From Rubinisphaera italica (GTDB lineage: Bacteria > Planctomycetota > Planctomycetia > Planctomycetales > Planctomycetaceae): a stretch of DNA of 64,000 bases. This document shows positions 47,452 through 57,874 of this stretch, piece after piece (within the stretch, counting starts at the first letter, position 1; each line of letters opens with the position of its first letter). The notes beneath the pieces were generated by a model, which made no database searches, had not been told where the DNA came from, and saw only the letters and a list, made by a program, of their open reading frames with translations. The stretch covers positions 930,001 to 994,000 of the forward strand of contig NZ_SJPG01000001.1 of NCBI RefSeq assembly GCF_007859715.1, written 5' to 3'. The translations under genes were made by a program, and so were the position numbers.

Positions 47452-49260
47452 ATGACAGACTTAGTCGGCGTTAATCTGACCACTCAACATTCTTCAGACT
47501 CTCGTCTGCAGGAAGCGTATCTCACGTGTCGTCAACTCCTGTTGAATGAACGTGTTGAACAGGGGCATTGGGAAGGTGAGTTATCGACCTCGGCTCTTTC
47601 GACCGCAACTGCGGTGATGGCATTGATTCAGGTGCAGCGAGCGGAATGTTCCGGCGTTGAATTGAATGCTTTGCCAGAGCTGATTTCGAATGGCATACGC
47701 TGGTTACTTTCTGAACGCAATAACGATGGTGGCTGGGGAGACACTCCGAAAAGTTTGAGCAATATCTCGACGACGATGCTCGTTCGAGCTGTGCTTGAGA
47801 TTACGAAGAATACGGATTCGCTCAAATCCATGATTGATGAGTCGTATCTTATAAACACTGATCAATATATTGAGCGAATTGGTGGGGTAAAGGCTGTTAG
47901 GGAGCGATACGGCAGGGACCGAACTTTTTCCGTTCCCATCCTGATGCAGGCGGCTCTTGGTGGGATGGTCGATTGGAGAGAGGTTAATCAGCTCCCTTTT
48001 GAAATGGCTTGTCTGCCTGCGAACTGGTACAAGTGGGCCAACCTGCCGGTTGTCAGTTATGCGCTGCCGGCTTTGATTGCGATTGGAGTGTTGAAACATC
48101 GAAAACGGCCAACTTGGTTTTTGCCGTGGCGATTCGTTCGTAATTTCTCCGAAGCTTCTTCATTGAAAAAGTTGAGAAAAATTCAGCCGACGACGGGCGG
48201 ATTTCTCGAAGCCACGCCATTGACCAGTTTTGTGACGATGAGTCTGGTCGCAGCCGGGCATCATGAATCACCCGTGGTCAAAGAAGCGGTTCGATTTCTA
48301 CAGGACTCCGTTCGTCCGGATGGCAGTTGGCCAATTGATACAAATCTGGCGACCTGGACCACGACACTCAGCTTGAATGCTCTGAATGATGATTTGCCTG
48401 AAGAAGCTGTCGAGCCAATTGTTAAGTGGCTGCTCGATCAGCAATATCAGGAAGTGCATCCTTACACAAATGCCGATCCCGGCGGCTGGGCCTGGACCGA
48501 TTTATCGGGCGGCGTTCCCGATGCCGACGACACTCCGGGAGCGATTCTTGCCCTCTCACATTTGAAAGTGCGAGTTGATTCATCGACTCAAAATCGGATT
48601 GACTCGGCTATTATTGCCGCGAATGTCTGGCTGCTCTCACTGCAGAATCGTGATGGCGGCTGGCCGACATTTTGTCGAGGATGGGGGAAATTGCCCTTTG
48701 ATCGAAGTTCTCCCGATATTACTGCCCATGTTTTGCGAGCCTTGATGGAGACTCAACCGGGATCGAAGAGTCAAATCGCTCGTGGTTTTCGTTTTCTGGA
48801 TCGTCAACAACGCCCGGATGGAGCGTGGCTGCCACTCTGGTTTGGGAATCAATTTGCCAAAGAAGATGAAAATCCAGTCTATGGAACTTCCCGAGTCTTA
48901 CTGGCTTATGCCGTCGAGCATGAAGAAACGAATTCGTCTGAGCGTAAAACGCGAATGCAAAAAGGTTGCGAGTTTCTAAGTTCGATTCAAAATGAGAATG
49001 GAGGCTGGGGCGGGGCAAAAGATGTGATTTCATCCGTCGAAGAGACTGCTCTGGCTGTCGATGCCCTGATCGCTTGTAAATCCGATCCCGAAATTATCCA
49101 GCGGGGCGTGAACTGGCTGGTTCATCAGGTGGAACTGGGGAAAATTGCTGAGTCGTCTCCAATTGGCTTTTACTTTGCAAAGTTGTGGTATTACGAGAAA
49201 CTGTATCCGCTGTCTTTCGCGACATCGGCTTTAAGAAACGCATTGAAATTGGTGCGATAA
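47452..49260 (+). CDS. Squalene-hopene-cyclase-like class II terpene cyclase
   Basis: The 602-residue protein is built of alpha-barrel repeats. The catalytic acid motif DxDD is present as Asp357-Ala-Asp359-Asp360 ([13 protein letters not shown]), at the position of DVDDTAV in bacterial squalene-hopene cyclase. QW-type repeats include [21 protein letters not shown] and [10 protein letters not shown], and the block [12 protein letters not shown] aligns with EDVTAHVLE of known cyclases. Length is slightly shorter than the usual 630-720. It lacks the N-terminal amphipathic features that would be easy to see. The enzyme probably cyclises squalene or another polyprene; product unknown. No hpn genes are adjacent. 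The start has no ribosome site. Confidence 0.85.
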   Translation: MTDLVGVNLTTQHSSDSRLQEAYLTCRQLLLNERVEQGHWEGELSTSALSTATAVMALIQVQRAECSGVELNALPELISNGIRWLLSERNNDGGWGDTPKSLSNISTTMLVRAVLEITKNTDSLKSMIDESYLINTDQYIERIGGVKAVRERYGRDRTFSVPILMQAALGGMVDWREVNQLPFEMACLPANWYKWANLPVVSYALPALIAIGVLKHRKRPTWFLPWRFVRNFSEASSLKKLRKIQPTTGGFLEATPLTSFVTMSLVAAGHHESPVVKEAVRFLQDSVRPDGSWPIDTNLATWTTTLSLNALNDDLPEEAVEPIVKWLLDQQYQEVHPYTNADPGGWAWTDLSGGVPDADDTPGAILALSHLKVRVDSSTQNRIDSAIIAANVWLLSLQNRDGGWPTFCRGWGKLPFDRSSPDITAHVLRALMETQPGSKSQIARGFRFLDRQQRPDGAWLPLWFGNQFAKEDENPVYGTSRVLLAYAVEHEETNSSERKTRMQKGCEFLSSIQNENGGWGGAKDVISSVEETALAVDALIACKSDPEIIQRGVNWLVHQVELGKIAESSPIGFYFAKLWYYEKLYPLSFATSALRNALKLVR

Positions 49261-49376
49261 GCACGAATAATGATATGTTTCCTGTCTTTGAGCAATTTCT
49301 TAGCTGCGAAATTGTTGAAGAATCGCCATAATAGACGTTTCTCAGGGAGTTCCTCCATCTTCAGCAGAATAACTGC

Positions 49377-51878
49377 ATGATTTCACAGCGACTGACATAC
49401 ATTGGCCTCGAATCCTACGGCTGGGCAGCTTTGCTCATCCTCTGTTTTCTGACGGCTGTCGGTCTGGTGGTCTGGTTATACCAGTACGAACGCAAGCTCG
49501 TTTCTGCTCCAGTTGGCTGGACATTGATGTCTCTCCGCGTCCTGCTGCTGGCGGTTCTGCTGCTGATGGCCTTACAGCCGACTATGAGTTGGACGAATTC
49601 GTTCAAAGAGCAGATGTCTGTACTGGTTGCGCTCGATGTTTCTCAAAGTATGGATCTGGTCGATGAGCATGCGACCGATGAAGAACGCAAACAGTGGGCT
49701 GTTGGTCTGGGGATGATTAAGAAGGATGTGCTGGAAGATTCGAGCGTTTCTTCTGTGGCTGAAGCGGACTCTGAAGAAGGCCAGAAAGTTATTGAAAGCA
49801 ATGAAACCGATAGTCCGATTTCTTATAATGAAACAACGCACCACATGAGTCGGTTCGATCTGGCTCGGCAACTTTTGTCGGCTCCAAAAATCGGTTTGCT
49901 GGACCGGCTCAAAGATATTTCTGGAGTTGAAGTTGTTCTGTTTAGCCGCTCGGTCAAAGGAACTGCTGGGGAAGATCTGGCTGGATCCCGCGAAGCTCTG
50001 GCCGATGGAGTTACCTCGGCATCGACATCATTTACAAAACTCCTCGATGAAATTGCGGCTCGCGAAAACTGCACGGCTGCCATTGTCGTCAGTGATGGGG
50101 TCGACACTTCCGGTGAAAAGCCGCTTTCTCAGCTGAAACAACTTTCGGGGCAATCGCGATCCATCTTCAGCATCCTGGCAGGCTCGGTTTCTCAGCCGGT
50201 CGATTTGGCGATTGAATCGACCGATCATCCGGAATCGGTTTATAAGAAAGATCAGCCACTGATCCGTGTGCGGGCAACAACAAATGGCTACGAGGGACGC
50301 AATGTTACGGTCACACTGACCGATGTGACGACCGGAAGCCGGTTGACGCATGAAGTGATCGGCGGCGAACGTTTTGCCGATGTCGAATTCAGTCCTGTCT
50401 TGAATACTCCCGGGCGTCAGCGGTTTATTGTCGATGTGAGCCCCTCTGCCGAACTGAATGCGGATCAGGGGAGTGCTTTGGAGGAGACCAAGCAGGACAA
50501 TAATCAGCAGGAATTCGCAATCAATGTGATTGATGATACCACACGCATTTTGCTGGTCGATGGCGAAGCCCGCTGGGAATTTCGTTTTCTGGATGCCGCT
50601 TTCGAGCGAGATGATCGCGTCAATCTGAATGCGGTTCTGTTTGAGCAGCCTTATCTCGGATTGCTACCACACTCCTTTTTTGACAGTTCACTCCCGAACG
50701 CAAAAACATCAGCCGGTCCCTTTGATGAGATGGATATGGTCATCTGGGGCGATGCCGATCCCCGTTCGGTCGATCAGGGAACCTGGGAGAAACTGGAGCG
50801 GTTTGTCGGTGAACGAGGTGGTACGCTGGTTGTCTCAGCAGGCAAGCGTCATTTCTCAGCCGTGATGCAAAATCCGATTCTCGCCAAGATGATGCCGATT
50901 GAGCATTTTCGACATATTGAATCGAATCGCAATGAAACGGCACCGAGTCCGAATCTTCGCGGTTTTCATCTGAAATTGACGCCGCAGGGTGAGCAGCATC
51001 CTGTGATGAAGCTGGATACCGATAACGCACAGAATCTGAAAGCCTGGGCGAATTTGCCGGGACACTTTCACGGACTGGTTGGCGATCCCAAACCGGGAGC
51101 CGTTGTGCTGGCTACGCCCGTCGGAGGAACAATTTCCTCAACGACTTCGCGACCAGCCGGGGCGATTGTCGTGCAGAATTATGGATTGGGTCGTGTGTTA
51201 TGGCTGGGCATCGACAGTACCTGGCGATGGCGATCCCGTCGCGGGGATAAAGATCATTATCGTTTCTGGGGTCAGATGTCGCGCTGGGCAGCCGAGATGC
51301 GATCCTCTGCCGGTTCCGATGATGTCCGGCTCGCTATCGACTCCACGGAAGTTGAGGAAGGGGAGCAGACGACAGTCCGGGCTCGCTGGTCGAGAAAACT
51401 ATTGCAGAATACCTCCGGTGAAATTCGAGCGGAAATTGAAGTCTATCCGAGTGACGAAAATCAGCTGGTCCCCATCATGCGTTTTCCATTGGTCGGACTC
51501 GAAACTGAACCGATGCTGCATGAAGCTCAGATTCCGGAATTGCCCGTCGGGGAGTATCGTTTGCGACTGACAGCAGCGGATATTCCACTGGGACCAGTCC
51601 CCATTGAAGCGAAGTATTTCGTGAATCCTCGACAAAACAGCGAGACAAATCAGCTTTCTGCTGACCGTTCGCTACTCGAACAATTTGCAGCTGCGACGAA
51701 CGGAGCCGTGTTTTTGCCGCATCAAATGGATGAACTTCTGGCAAGACTGAATCCAGATTCTCTCACGCTGGAAGAAAAAACGGACTTTCCCCTCTGGAAT
51801 CATTGGTTAATGTTTGTGATGATCATGGGAATACTGACAGCCGAGTGGCTGGTTAGAAAATGGTACGGTTTGCCTTAA
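49377..51878 (+). CDS. VWA-domain membrane protein with glutamine-amidotransferase-like region
   Basis: The 833-residue protein has two N-terminal membrane spans (about 16-36 and 50-68) and one at the C-terminus (about 809-827). A von Willebrand A domain (about 82-270) has the metal site Asp87-x-Ser89-x-Ser91 (LDVSQSMD) and, after an acidic insert, VVSDGVDTSG. An Ig-like part (about 275-380) precedes the region from ILLVDGEARWEFRFLDAAF (about 392 onward), resembling the class I glutamine-amidotransferase-like fold seen in planctomycete BatA-like proteins, with VVSAGKRHFS. It is related to proteins encoded with MoxR ATPases and DUF58 proteins, but neither lies in this window. The next genes are the giant coiled-coil protein and a squalene-repeat protein, likely functional partners. 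Confidence 0.82.
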   Translation: MISQRLTYIGLESYGWAALLILCFLTAVGLVVWLYQYERKLVSAPVGWTLMSLRVLLLAVLLLMALQPTMSWTNSFKEQMSVLVALDVSQSMDLVDEHATDEERKQWAVGLGMIKKDVLEDSSVSSVAEADSEEGQKVIESNETDSPISYNETTHHMSRFDLARQLLSAPKIGLLDRLKDISGVEVVLFSRSVKGTAGEDLAGSREALADGVTSASTSFTKLLDEIAARENCTAAIVVSDGVDTSGEKPLSQLKQLSGQSRSIFSILAGSVSQPVDLAIESTDHPESVYKKDQPLIRVRATTNGYEGRNVTVTLTDVTTGSRLTHEVIGGERFADVEFSPVLNTPGRQRFIVDVSPSAELNADQGSALEETKQDNNQQEFAINVIDDTTRILLVDGEARWEFRFLDAAFERDDRVNLNAVLFEQPYLGLLPHSFFDSSLPNAKTSAGPFDEMDMVIWGDADPRSVDQGTWEKLERFVGERGGTLVVSAGKRHFSAVMQNPILAKMMPIEHFRHIESNRNETAPSPNLRGFHLKLTPQGEQHPVMKLDTDNAQNLKAWANLPGHFHGLVGDPKPGAVVLATPVGGTISSTTSRPAGAIVVQNYGLGRVLWLGIDSTWRWRSRRGDKDHYRFWGQMSRWAAEMRSSAGSDDVRLAIDSTEVEEGEQTTVRARWSRKLLQNTSGEIRAEIEVYPSDENQLVPIMRFPLVGLETEPMLHEAQIPELPVGEYRLRLTAADIPLGPVPIEAKYFVNPRQNSETNQLSADRSLLEQFAAATNGAVFLPHQMDELLARLNPDSLTLEEKTDFPLWNHWLMFVMIMGILTAEWLVRKWYGLP

Positions 51879-51900
51879 AATACGTTTGAGTCTACAAAGT

Positions 51901-52075
51901 CCTCTCTCCCTCTGGGAGAGGGTTAGGGTGAGGGAATTTGATGTTGATTGAAATAAGAGCGTCGAAGGGATCCCCTCATCCGGCCGTCGGCCCCTTCTCC
52001 CCAAGGAGAAGGAAAGATGACCGCTCCCCAAGGAGAAGGAGAGATGACCGCTCCCCAGGGAGAAGGGAAGATGAG
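51901..52075. repeat. CTCTCCC/GGGAGAGG palindrome and 27-base tandem repeats
   Basis: CTCTCCC tct GGGAGAG (51903-51919), with GGTTAGGGTGAGGG, is a dispersed repeat type known from many genomes. It is followed by three tandem 27-base units starting at 51997, 52024 and 52051 (unit begins CTCCCCAAGGAGAAGG and ends GATGACCG); the third is cut short at about 52075. Each unit holds a small CTCC/GGAG palindrome. No gene seen here. Confidence 0.8.
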
Positions 52076-52077
52076 AT

Positions 52078-52123
52078 GGGTAGCCCAGATAGCTCCGCTA
52101 TCTGGGTGGACGAAGTCCACAAG
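52078..52123. repeat. 46-base double-hairpin element, copy 2 (inverted)
   Basis: It is the reverse complement of 41865-41910 with one substitution. It abuts the end of the tandem repeats. The remaining gap to 52315 holds a GGGCTATC-type short sequence and CGGCTCATAGAGCCG (52250-52264), another small palindrome, but no gene. Confidence 0.9.
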
Positions 52124-52315
52124 AGGCCTTCAGTTTGAAGATTGAATTTTCTCACAGGCTGCGCCGCCCCGAAAGAATCTTTCGGGGCTATCCAAATAGT
52201 TTATTTAAAGATTTGACACGATTCAAAAATTACACACCGTCGTTCAACACGGCTCATAGAGCCGTGGCACGATATTAAACAGTAAGTCGTTGTTACAAAG
52301 CCTTTCAGGCCGGAA

Positions 52316-55300
52316 ATGGATCTCCTGATGAGTCAGACTTATCCTCACTCTGCGACATCAACTGCTGGTTTGCCCGTAGAATTGCGGAACGAACTGGCTC
52401 AGTTGGATCGTCGTCTCCGCTGGGTCAGCTTTGCCAAAGGTTTCGGCGGGCTGATGTTTGTCGGTCTGGTGCTGGCTTCGTTGTTCCTCACGACGGATTA
52501 CCTGTTCCCATTGCCGGGGAGTATCCGTTTCGGATTCCTCTGCCTGCTCGGGCTGACGGTACTCTGGCTGGTTTATCAATGGCTAATTGTTCCGCTGGCT
52601 CGAAAACGACGCTGGCCGGAACTGGCGTATATGATTGACAGCTCCTTTCCTGAGTTGCAGGAACGTGTCAGTTCGACCGTTGAACTTTCAATGAATCCGT
52701 ATCATGGTCTGCTCGAATCGGCCTTCATGCGGGATCGTTTGCGACAGGAAACGAATACGCGATTAACAAAAATCGACCTGTGGGAGTGTCTTTCCCTGCG
52801 TTCGATGGCGATTGCTCTGGTTGGAGCGACGCTGTTTACCATCGTTGCCGCTTTTCCATTCCTGTTGAATGCTCAGGGCTATTCCTTGTTATGGCAGAGA
52901 TTGCTTACGCCGTGGGTGAATCTCGACTCGGCCACCAATTTGACGTTTATTGTCGAAAACGGAGATCGCACAGTTCCTCGCGGCAACGATGCCTTGATTG
53001 TTGCGGAACCGCAGTGGCGATATCACGAAGGAACACTTCCCCGACAAATTCGTCTTACCTGGACCAACGAGCGGGGTGAATCGCAGTCGCGGGAAATGTC
53101 GTATGATGTCGGCCGAAATGCCTATGTCGGCAAGATTCCTCAGTTGATGGCGAACATCACCTACAATCTATCGAGCACCAGTGCCCGTTCTCGAACTTAT
53201 ACAATTGAAGTGGCCGATCGCCCGCGGATTGTGGATGTGCGATTAGTCATCGATCCTCCAGCTTACACAAATGTGCCTCAGTCGGTTATCGAAGGAGCCA
53301 TCGGCACGATTCGTGTGATTGAAGGGAGTCAGTTGACAGCAGAACTGACCTTCGAACATCCTGTTGCCCAGGCCGACTGGGTCTGGCAGACTCAGCGGCT
53401 TACGGATGCCGGTCCTGCAGAAAATTTGATTGATCCCAATGAATCGACGTCACCCACTCTGGCGACCTTACGCGAGCCTGCGGTTTTATCGGATGACGGG
53501 CTCAAGGCGACGATTCGCACGCTGGCTACTCAATCCGATCAATTCCAGTTTGCCGTTTCCAGCTCAAATGGTTTGAAGAATATCGACGAACCTCATCGGT
53601 TGATTCAAATTGTCCCCGATCGTGCCCCAAGAATTGACATGGGTGGCACGAACGATCCCGTCAAAGTGAAAATGAACGATGTCATTCCCATTGAACTGCA
53701 GGCCGATGACGACTTTGGGCTGATGGACGTGCATGTGCTCGTTGAACATCTTTCTGCAGCCAAGAACAACGCAGTTTTGATCGACTGGAAATCGGAACAG
53801 ACAGGCTCTGAAGTTCGACAGTTGAGTGAACAATATCAAATCGATTTGTCTCGACTCGAGTTGAAAGCTGGAGATATTATCGGTTATCGAGCAGTCGCCC
53901 GAGATGGTCGCCCTGTTCCTGGACCCAATGAAACCTGGACATCGCGGCGGGTGCTGATGATCGATAATGATGTCAAAACGATAGCCGGTCAGGAAGTCGA
54001 AGACTTTTACGCCAATGTGCGTCGTCATGCCGATATCGTGAAGAATGAGATCGCCGCTCATCGCAAGGAAATCGAGAAAGAACGTCACGAACTCGATCCG
54101 AAACCTCGTCCAGAAGCCGATAAGAAAATCGAAGAAAAGCGTCCCGAATGGATGCAGACAAAACTCTCACTCTCACTGCAGCTGGAAGATCTGGCACGCA
54201 AACTGGAGACGCGTCCCATCACAACTGCCCTTTCACAAATGCAGGTGAAGCCGGCTCAGGAATTGATTGAAGAGACCGCAAAAACGCTCGAAGAGTTTGC
54301 ACCGAAGCATGAAAACGATTCGATTGAACTGATCCGTAAGCATGAAGAACAGATCCGCGAAGCGGAGCGGTCACTGGATCGATTGTTGAATCAACTTCGT
54401 GATGCCGAGCGGATTGAAGAAGAATTGACTGAGCTTCAACAGTTGGCTCGACGCGCAAAGCAACTCGCGGAACAAGCCGGGCAGTTGAATGAAACTGAGC
54501 AGAAAGATAATGAATCCTCCTCTGCAGAGAATACCGAGCAGGAGCAGACAGAGCAGCCGGAGTCTCTGGAACAGCAACCTCTGGAAAAATTGAACAACGA
54601 GTGGGCGGCATTGACGCAGGATCTGGAACAGTTGATGAATCGTCGTCCCGAGCTCAAACAGGCGGCTAAGAATTCTCTGCTTTCGGAAATTGCCGAAGCC
54701 GCGAAAGTGGCTGAAGATCTCGCCAAACAACAGACGGCATTATCTGAGGCGACACAAGCGGATCAGCAGGTCCAGTCAGAAATGCAGCAGCCGCTCACTG
54801 CAGAATTGAAAGAGACTGCGGAACTGGCGGAGGAATTGGCCAGCAAGTCTGCTGAGGAGGCTCAGAAAACAGCGGCACCGTTATTCGATCCCTCGAAAAC
54901 AAAAGAAGCAGTCCACGAACAGGAGTCAACAAATCTGGGTAAGGCGTCCGAGCTTCTCGAAAAAGCTAAAGCAGCACTGGAACGATTCCAGGAGCAATCG
55001 GAACAGGCTCAACCTCTGCCTGACGATGCTCAGCAAGCAGCCAACGAAATTGCAAAGCGCAGCCGCGAACTTGCTCAAAAAATGTATGACCATAATGAAA
55101 AGGAAAAAGGATTCGACGAACAGGATCGGCATCTGAAACAGGAACAGAAGAATCTCGATAATAAGTATAGGAATAAACCCCTGGATGATGAGGCCGAACA
55201 ACAGCAGGCCGATTTGACCGAGCGGAAGCAAGCGAATGACGAGGCGATCGAGAAAATCAACAATGAAAAGCAAAAGCTGGCCGAGCAATTAGCAGGCTTA

Positions 55301-57871
55301 ATGGAAGCGGCTGATGCGGTCGATGTTCCACCGAATTTGCATCCTCATAAACGCAATGCCATTTTGAAGATGGATGAATCGTCTGAAGAACTGCTCGCCA
55401 GAACTGATCGAGCTGATGATCGCCTGCGGGATGCGGCGAGCAATCTCGAAAATCTGGCACGGAATATCAAAGAGCCTGAAAAACGCGCTGTAATGACTGA
55501 TCAGCGGTTGAAACCTCTCCAGGACCAGGCCGAACAACTGGCTAAAGAGACGGCAGATAAAGCGAATCAGGAAGGCGAACCCGATCCGAATGCCGGTCCG
55601 GAATTAGCCAAACGTCAACTCGAACAAATCAGAAATGCTCTCGGAGCAGACTCTGTCGGTGAAGAAGATAAACTGGCAGAAGCGGTTAAAACCGGGATGC
55701 AGGCTAATGAAGAGTTGAAAAAGAATGATCTGAAAAAAGCCGCAGAAACACAGCAAAAATTTGCCGAACAACTTGCCGAGTTGAATCAGGCGATCAAAGG
55801 CGCGGCTCAGAAAGCGAAAGATCAAAAGGCTCAGGATCAACCGGCTGAAGCAACGGAAAAACCAGCTGAGAGTTCCGCAAATCCTGAAAAGAGTGCCGAT
55901 GATAATCAGTCAACTCCTCAGGAAAATTCAAATGGTGAAAAGCCAGCAGAGCAAAATGATACTGCGACTGCAGAAAATGCAGCCAGCAAATCGAAACCGC
56001 AGGCCTGGAACGAAGCCAATCTTTCACCAGAACTGAAAGAGCTCCGCTTTCCGAAAGATCAGATTTCTCCAGAGAAAGTGAAGGAAGAACTGGAGCGTCT
56101 GGCAGAGGCTCAACAGAAGTTGAATGAGAAGACGAATCAAACGATTGCCGATAATAGTGCTCCGGAAAAAGAAAAGGACCTGAATAACAAACTTCGCAAC
56201 CTGGCGAACGAGCAGCGGTCGATAGCCGATCAAACAAAACGTCTCACCGGCAGCCCGGCTGCGCTGCCTCGTATGCACGCCCAGCAGGCTCAGAAAGAGG
56301 CGACTGAAGCGTTGAAGGAGTCCAAACCGGAAGAGGCGACTCAGGCTCAAAAACAGGCTGCTGATAATCTGGAACAGGCGATTGATCAAATCGAACGACA
56401 GATGGTATCCGAGAATACACCGCAGAAAGACAATCCGAAATCACCTGCTCCGGACTCGAAGCAATTAGCACAGGATCTGCAGGATAAACTGGCAGAGCTC
56501 GATCGGAAAATTGCTCAAGCGAAATCAGCCACATCACAGGAAATGGCTCAGACTCCCAACGCAGAACCTCAGACCTCTGAGGAAAGTCCCGCTCCAGCGG
56601 AGACAACACCGGAGCAAACTCCTTCTGCTCATGAACTCAGCGATTCTCTGCAAGCCCTGCAGACGACTCAACAAAGGATAGCCGAGCAAGCTGAGCAATT
56701 AGCACAGCAAGCTGAAGCGATGAATCCTGATCAGAAATCAGCCAATGAAAAATTGCGGAATGCCGCGAATGCTGCTCAGAAAGCGAGTGAGCAATTGAAG
56801 AATGGTCAATTGCAGCAGGGGACGTCCGAGGCTTCGCAGGCAAGTGAGAATTTGTCACAAGCTTCTGAAGAGGGCTTGGAGTCGGAACCGGCTCAACATG
56901 CAGCTGAGCAATTGGCCGAACAGCAACAGGAGGTTACCGAGCAATTGGAAGCTCTGTCACAAAATCCTCAGGCCTCAAAACAGGCACGGGAAATGACACA
57001 AGCCGAGATTCAGGTGCAAACGCAGGCATTGGCAGAAGCGTTCAAGCGTCTGGCCGAAGAAAGTCAGGCAAAACCGATTGATGAGCGACGAAATTCTGAA
57101 CAGCTGGCTAATCTGCAAAAGGACTCTCAGGAAGCCACTGAAAATATGCAGCAGTCCTTACAGGAAAGTCAGGATGGGAATTTGCAATCATCTGGACAGG
57201 CATCCCAGAAGGCGGCTCAGCAGTTACAGCAACTGGCAAAACAATCCTCTGAATTAGCCAATACAAAACGAGATACTATGGTTCCGGAAAATGTAGGGGA
57301 TGAAGCTGCTGACGCTTCAAGAATGTTGCAACAGGCAAAAGAGTCACTTCAGAATGCGATGCAGGAACAATCTCAACAGCAGCAGGCGAACTCGGAGGGC
57401 TCACCAAATACTCCTGCCAGCGAAGGGGATCCCTCACAATCGCAGGCGAACAGTCAGCAAAGTCCACAATCCGGTCAGCCAACTCCATCCAGTGAGCAAT
57501 CCGCCTTGCAGCAGTTGGCACAACAGTTAGCTCAGGCGGCTCAGGATTTGAATCAGGCTCATCAGAATCTGCAACCACCGCAACAGAATTCGAATAACAT
57601 GTCTCAACAGCAAGCTCAGGCAGAAGGTTCCCCTTCGAATCCTTCGGAAGATGCCGATTCCAATCAGGGAAATCAGACGTTGATGTCCGGGAATGAACAA
57701 CCTGATGGAACGGTCATGCGTTCTGCATTGATGCGAGACTGGGGAAAGAAGCAGGGAGAACTCGAGGCCGATTTGACTGATGCTCGCCGTCGGACAATCG
57801 ATCAGGAATATGCACCGTTGATTCAAAGTTACTTCAAATCACTTTCAGCGCCAGAGAAGTCGGAGAAGTAA
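52316..57871 (+). CDS. Giant coiled-coil membrane protein (1851 residues, DUF4175-like)
   Basis: Start at 52316 (or ATG 52328, MSQTYPHS). Three membrane spans lie in the first 190 residues (about 42-63, 70-95, 167-186). A beta-rich extracytoplasmic region (about 190-560) contains VDVRLVIDPPAYTNVPQ and PVKVKMNDVIPIELQADDDFGL, as in DUF4175-type proteins. From about 565 to 1700 the sequence is almost entirely charged or Gln/Ala/Glu-rich heptad-like helix, with stretches such as RRELAQKMYD and many AQQ/EQL units, and the region after about 1590 is Gln/Ser-rich. The extreme C-terminus (MRSALMRDWGKKQGELEADLTDARRRTIDQEYAPLIQSYFKSL) looks conserved. The gene lies between the VWA gene and a squalene-repeat gene (three bases apart). 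A structural or envelope-spanning role is inferred. Confidence 0.8.
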   Translation: MDLLMSQTYPHSATSTAGLPVELRNELAQLDRRLRWVSFAKGFGGLMFVGLVLASLFLTTDYLFPLPGSIRFGFLCLLGLTVLWLVYQWLIVPLARKRRWPELAYMIDSSFPELQERVSSTVELSMNPYHGLLESAFMRDRLRQETNTRLTKIDLWECLSLRSMAIALVGATLFTIVAAFPFLLNAQGYSLLWQRLLTPWVNLDSATNLTFIVENGDRTVPRGNDALIVAEPQWRYHEGTLPRQIRLTWTNERGESQSREMSYDVGRNAYVGKIPQLMANITYNLSSTSARSRTYTIEVADRPRIVDVRLVIDPPAYTNVPQSVIEGAIGTIRVIEGSQLTAELTFEHPVAQADWVWQTQRLTDAGPAENLIDPNESTSPTLATLREPAVLSDDGLKATIRTLATQSDQFQFAVSSSNGLKNIDEPHRLIQIVPDRAPRIDMGGTNDPVKVKMNDVIPIELQADDDFGLMDVHVLVEHLSAAKNNAVLIDWKSEQTGSEVRQLSEQYQIDLSRLELKAGDIIGYRAVARDGRPVPGPNETWTSRRVLMIDNDVKTIAGQEVEDFYANVRRHADIVKNEIAAHRKEIEKERHELDPKPRPEADKKIEEKRPEWMQTKLSLSLQLEDLARKLETRPITTALSQMQVKPAQELIEETAKTLEEFAPKHENDSIELIRKHEEQIREAERSLDRLLNQLRDAERIEEELTELQQLARRAKQLAEQAGQLNETEQKDNESSSAENTEQEQTEQPESLEQQPLEKLNNEWAALTQDLEQLMNRRPELKQAAKNSLLSEIAEAAKVAEDLAKQQTALSEATQADQQVQSEMQQPLTAELKETAELAEELASKSAEEAQKTAAPLFDPSKTKEAVHEQESTNLGKASELLEKAKAALERFQEQSEQAQPLPDDAQQAANEIAKRSRELAQKMYDHNEKEKGFDEQDRHLKQEQKNLDNKYRNKPLDDEAEQQQADLTERKQANDEAIEKINNEKQKLAEQLAGLMEAADAVDVPPNLHPHKRNAILKMDESSEELLARTDRADDRLRDAASNLENLARNIKEPEKRAVMTDQRLKPLQDQAEQLAKETADKANQEGEPDPNAGPELAKRQLEQIRNALGADSVGEEDKLAEAVKTGMQANEELKKNDLKKAAETQQKFAEQLAELNQAIKGAAQKAKDQKAQDQPAEATEKPAESSANPEKSADDNQSTPQENSNGEKPAEQNDTATAENAASKSKPQAWNEANLSPELKELRFPKDQISPEKVKEELERLAEAQQKLNEKTNQTIADNSAPEKEKDLNNKLRNLANEQRSIADQTKRLTGSPAALPRMHAQQAQKEATEALKESKPEEATQAQKQAADNLEQAIDQIERQMVSENTPQKDNPKSPAPDSKQLAQDLQDKLAELDRKIAQAKSATSQEMAQTPNAEPQTSEESPAPAETTPEQTPSAHELSDSLQALQTTQQRIAEQAEQLAQQAEAMNPDQKSANEKLRNAANAAQKASEQLKNGQLQQGTSEASQASENLSQASEEGLESEPAQHAAEQLAEQQQEVTEQLEALSQNPQASKQAREMTQAEIQVQTQALAEAFKRLAEESQAKPIDERRNSEQLANLQKDSQEATENMQQSLQESQDGNLQSSGQASQKAAQQLQQLAKQSSELANTKRDTMVPENVGDEAADASRMLQQAKESLQNAMQEQSQQQQANSEGSPNTPASEGDPSQSQANSQQSPQSGQPTPSSEQSALQQLAQQLAQAAQDLNQAHQNLQPPQQNSNNMSQQQAQAEGSPSNPSEDADSNQGNQTLMSGNEQPDGTVMRSALMRDWGKKQGELEADLTDARRRTIDQEYAPLIQSYFKSLSAPEKSEK

Positions 57872-57874
57872 CCC

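Noticed and set aside
51997..52075. Possible CRISPR array (27-base periodic sequence)
   Set aside because: The units are contiguous tandem repeats without unique spacers and there are no cas genes in the window.
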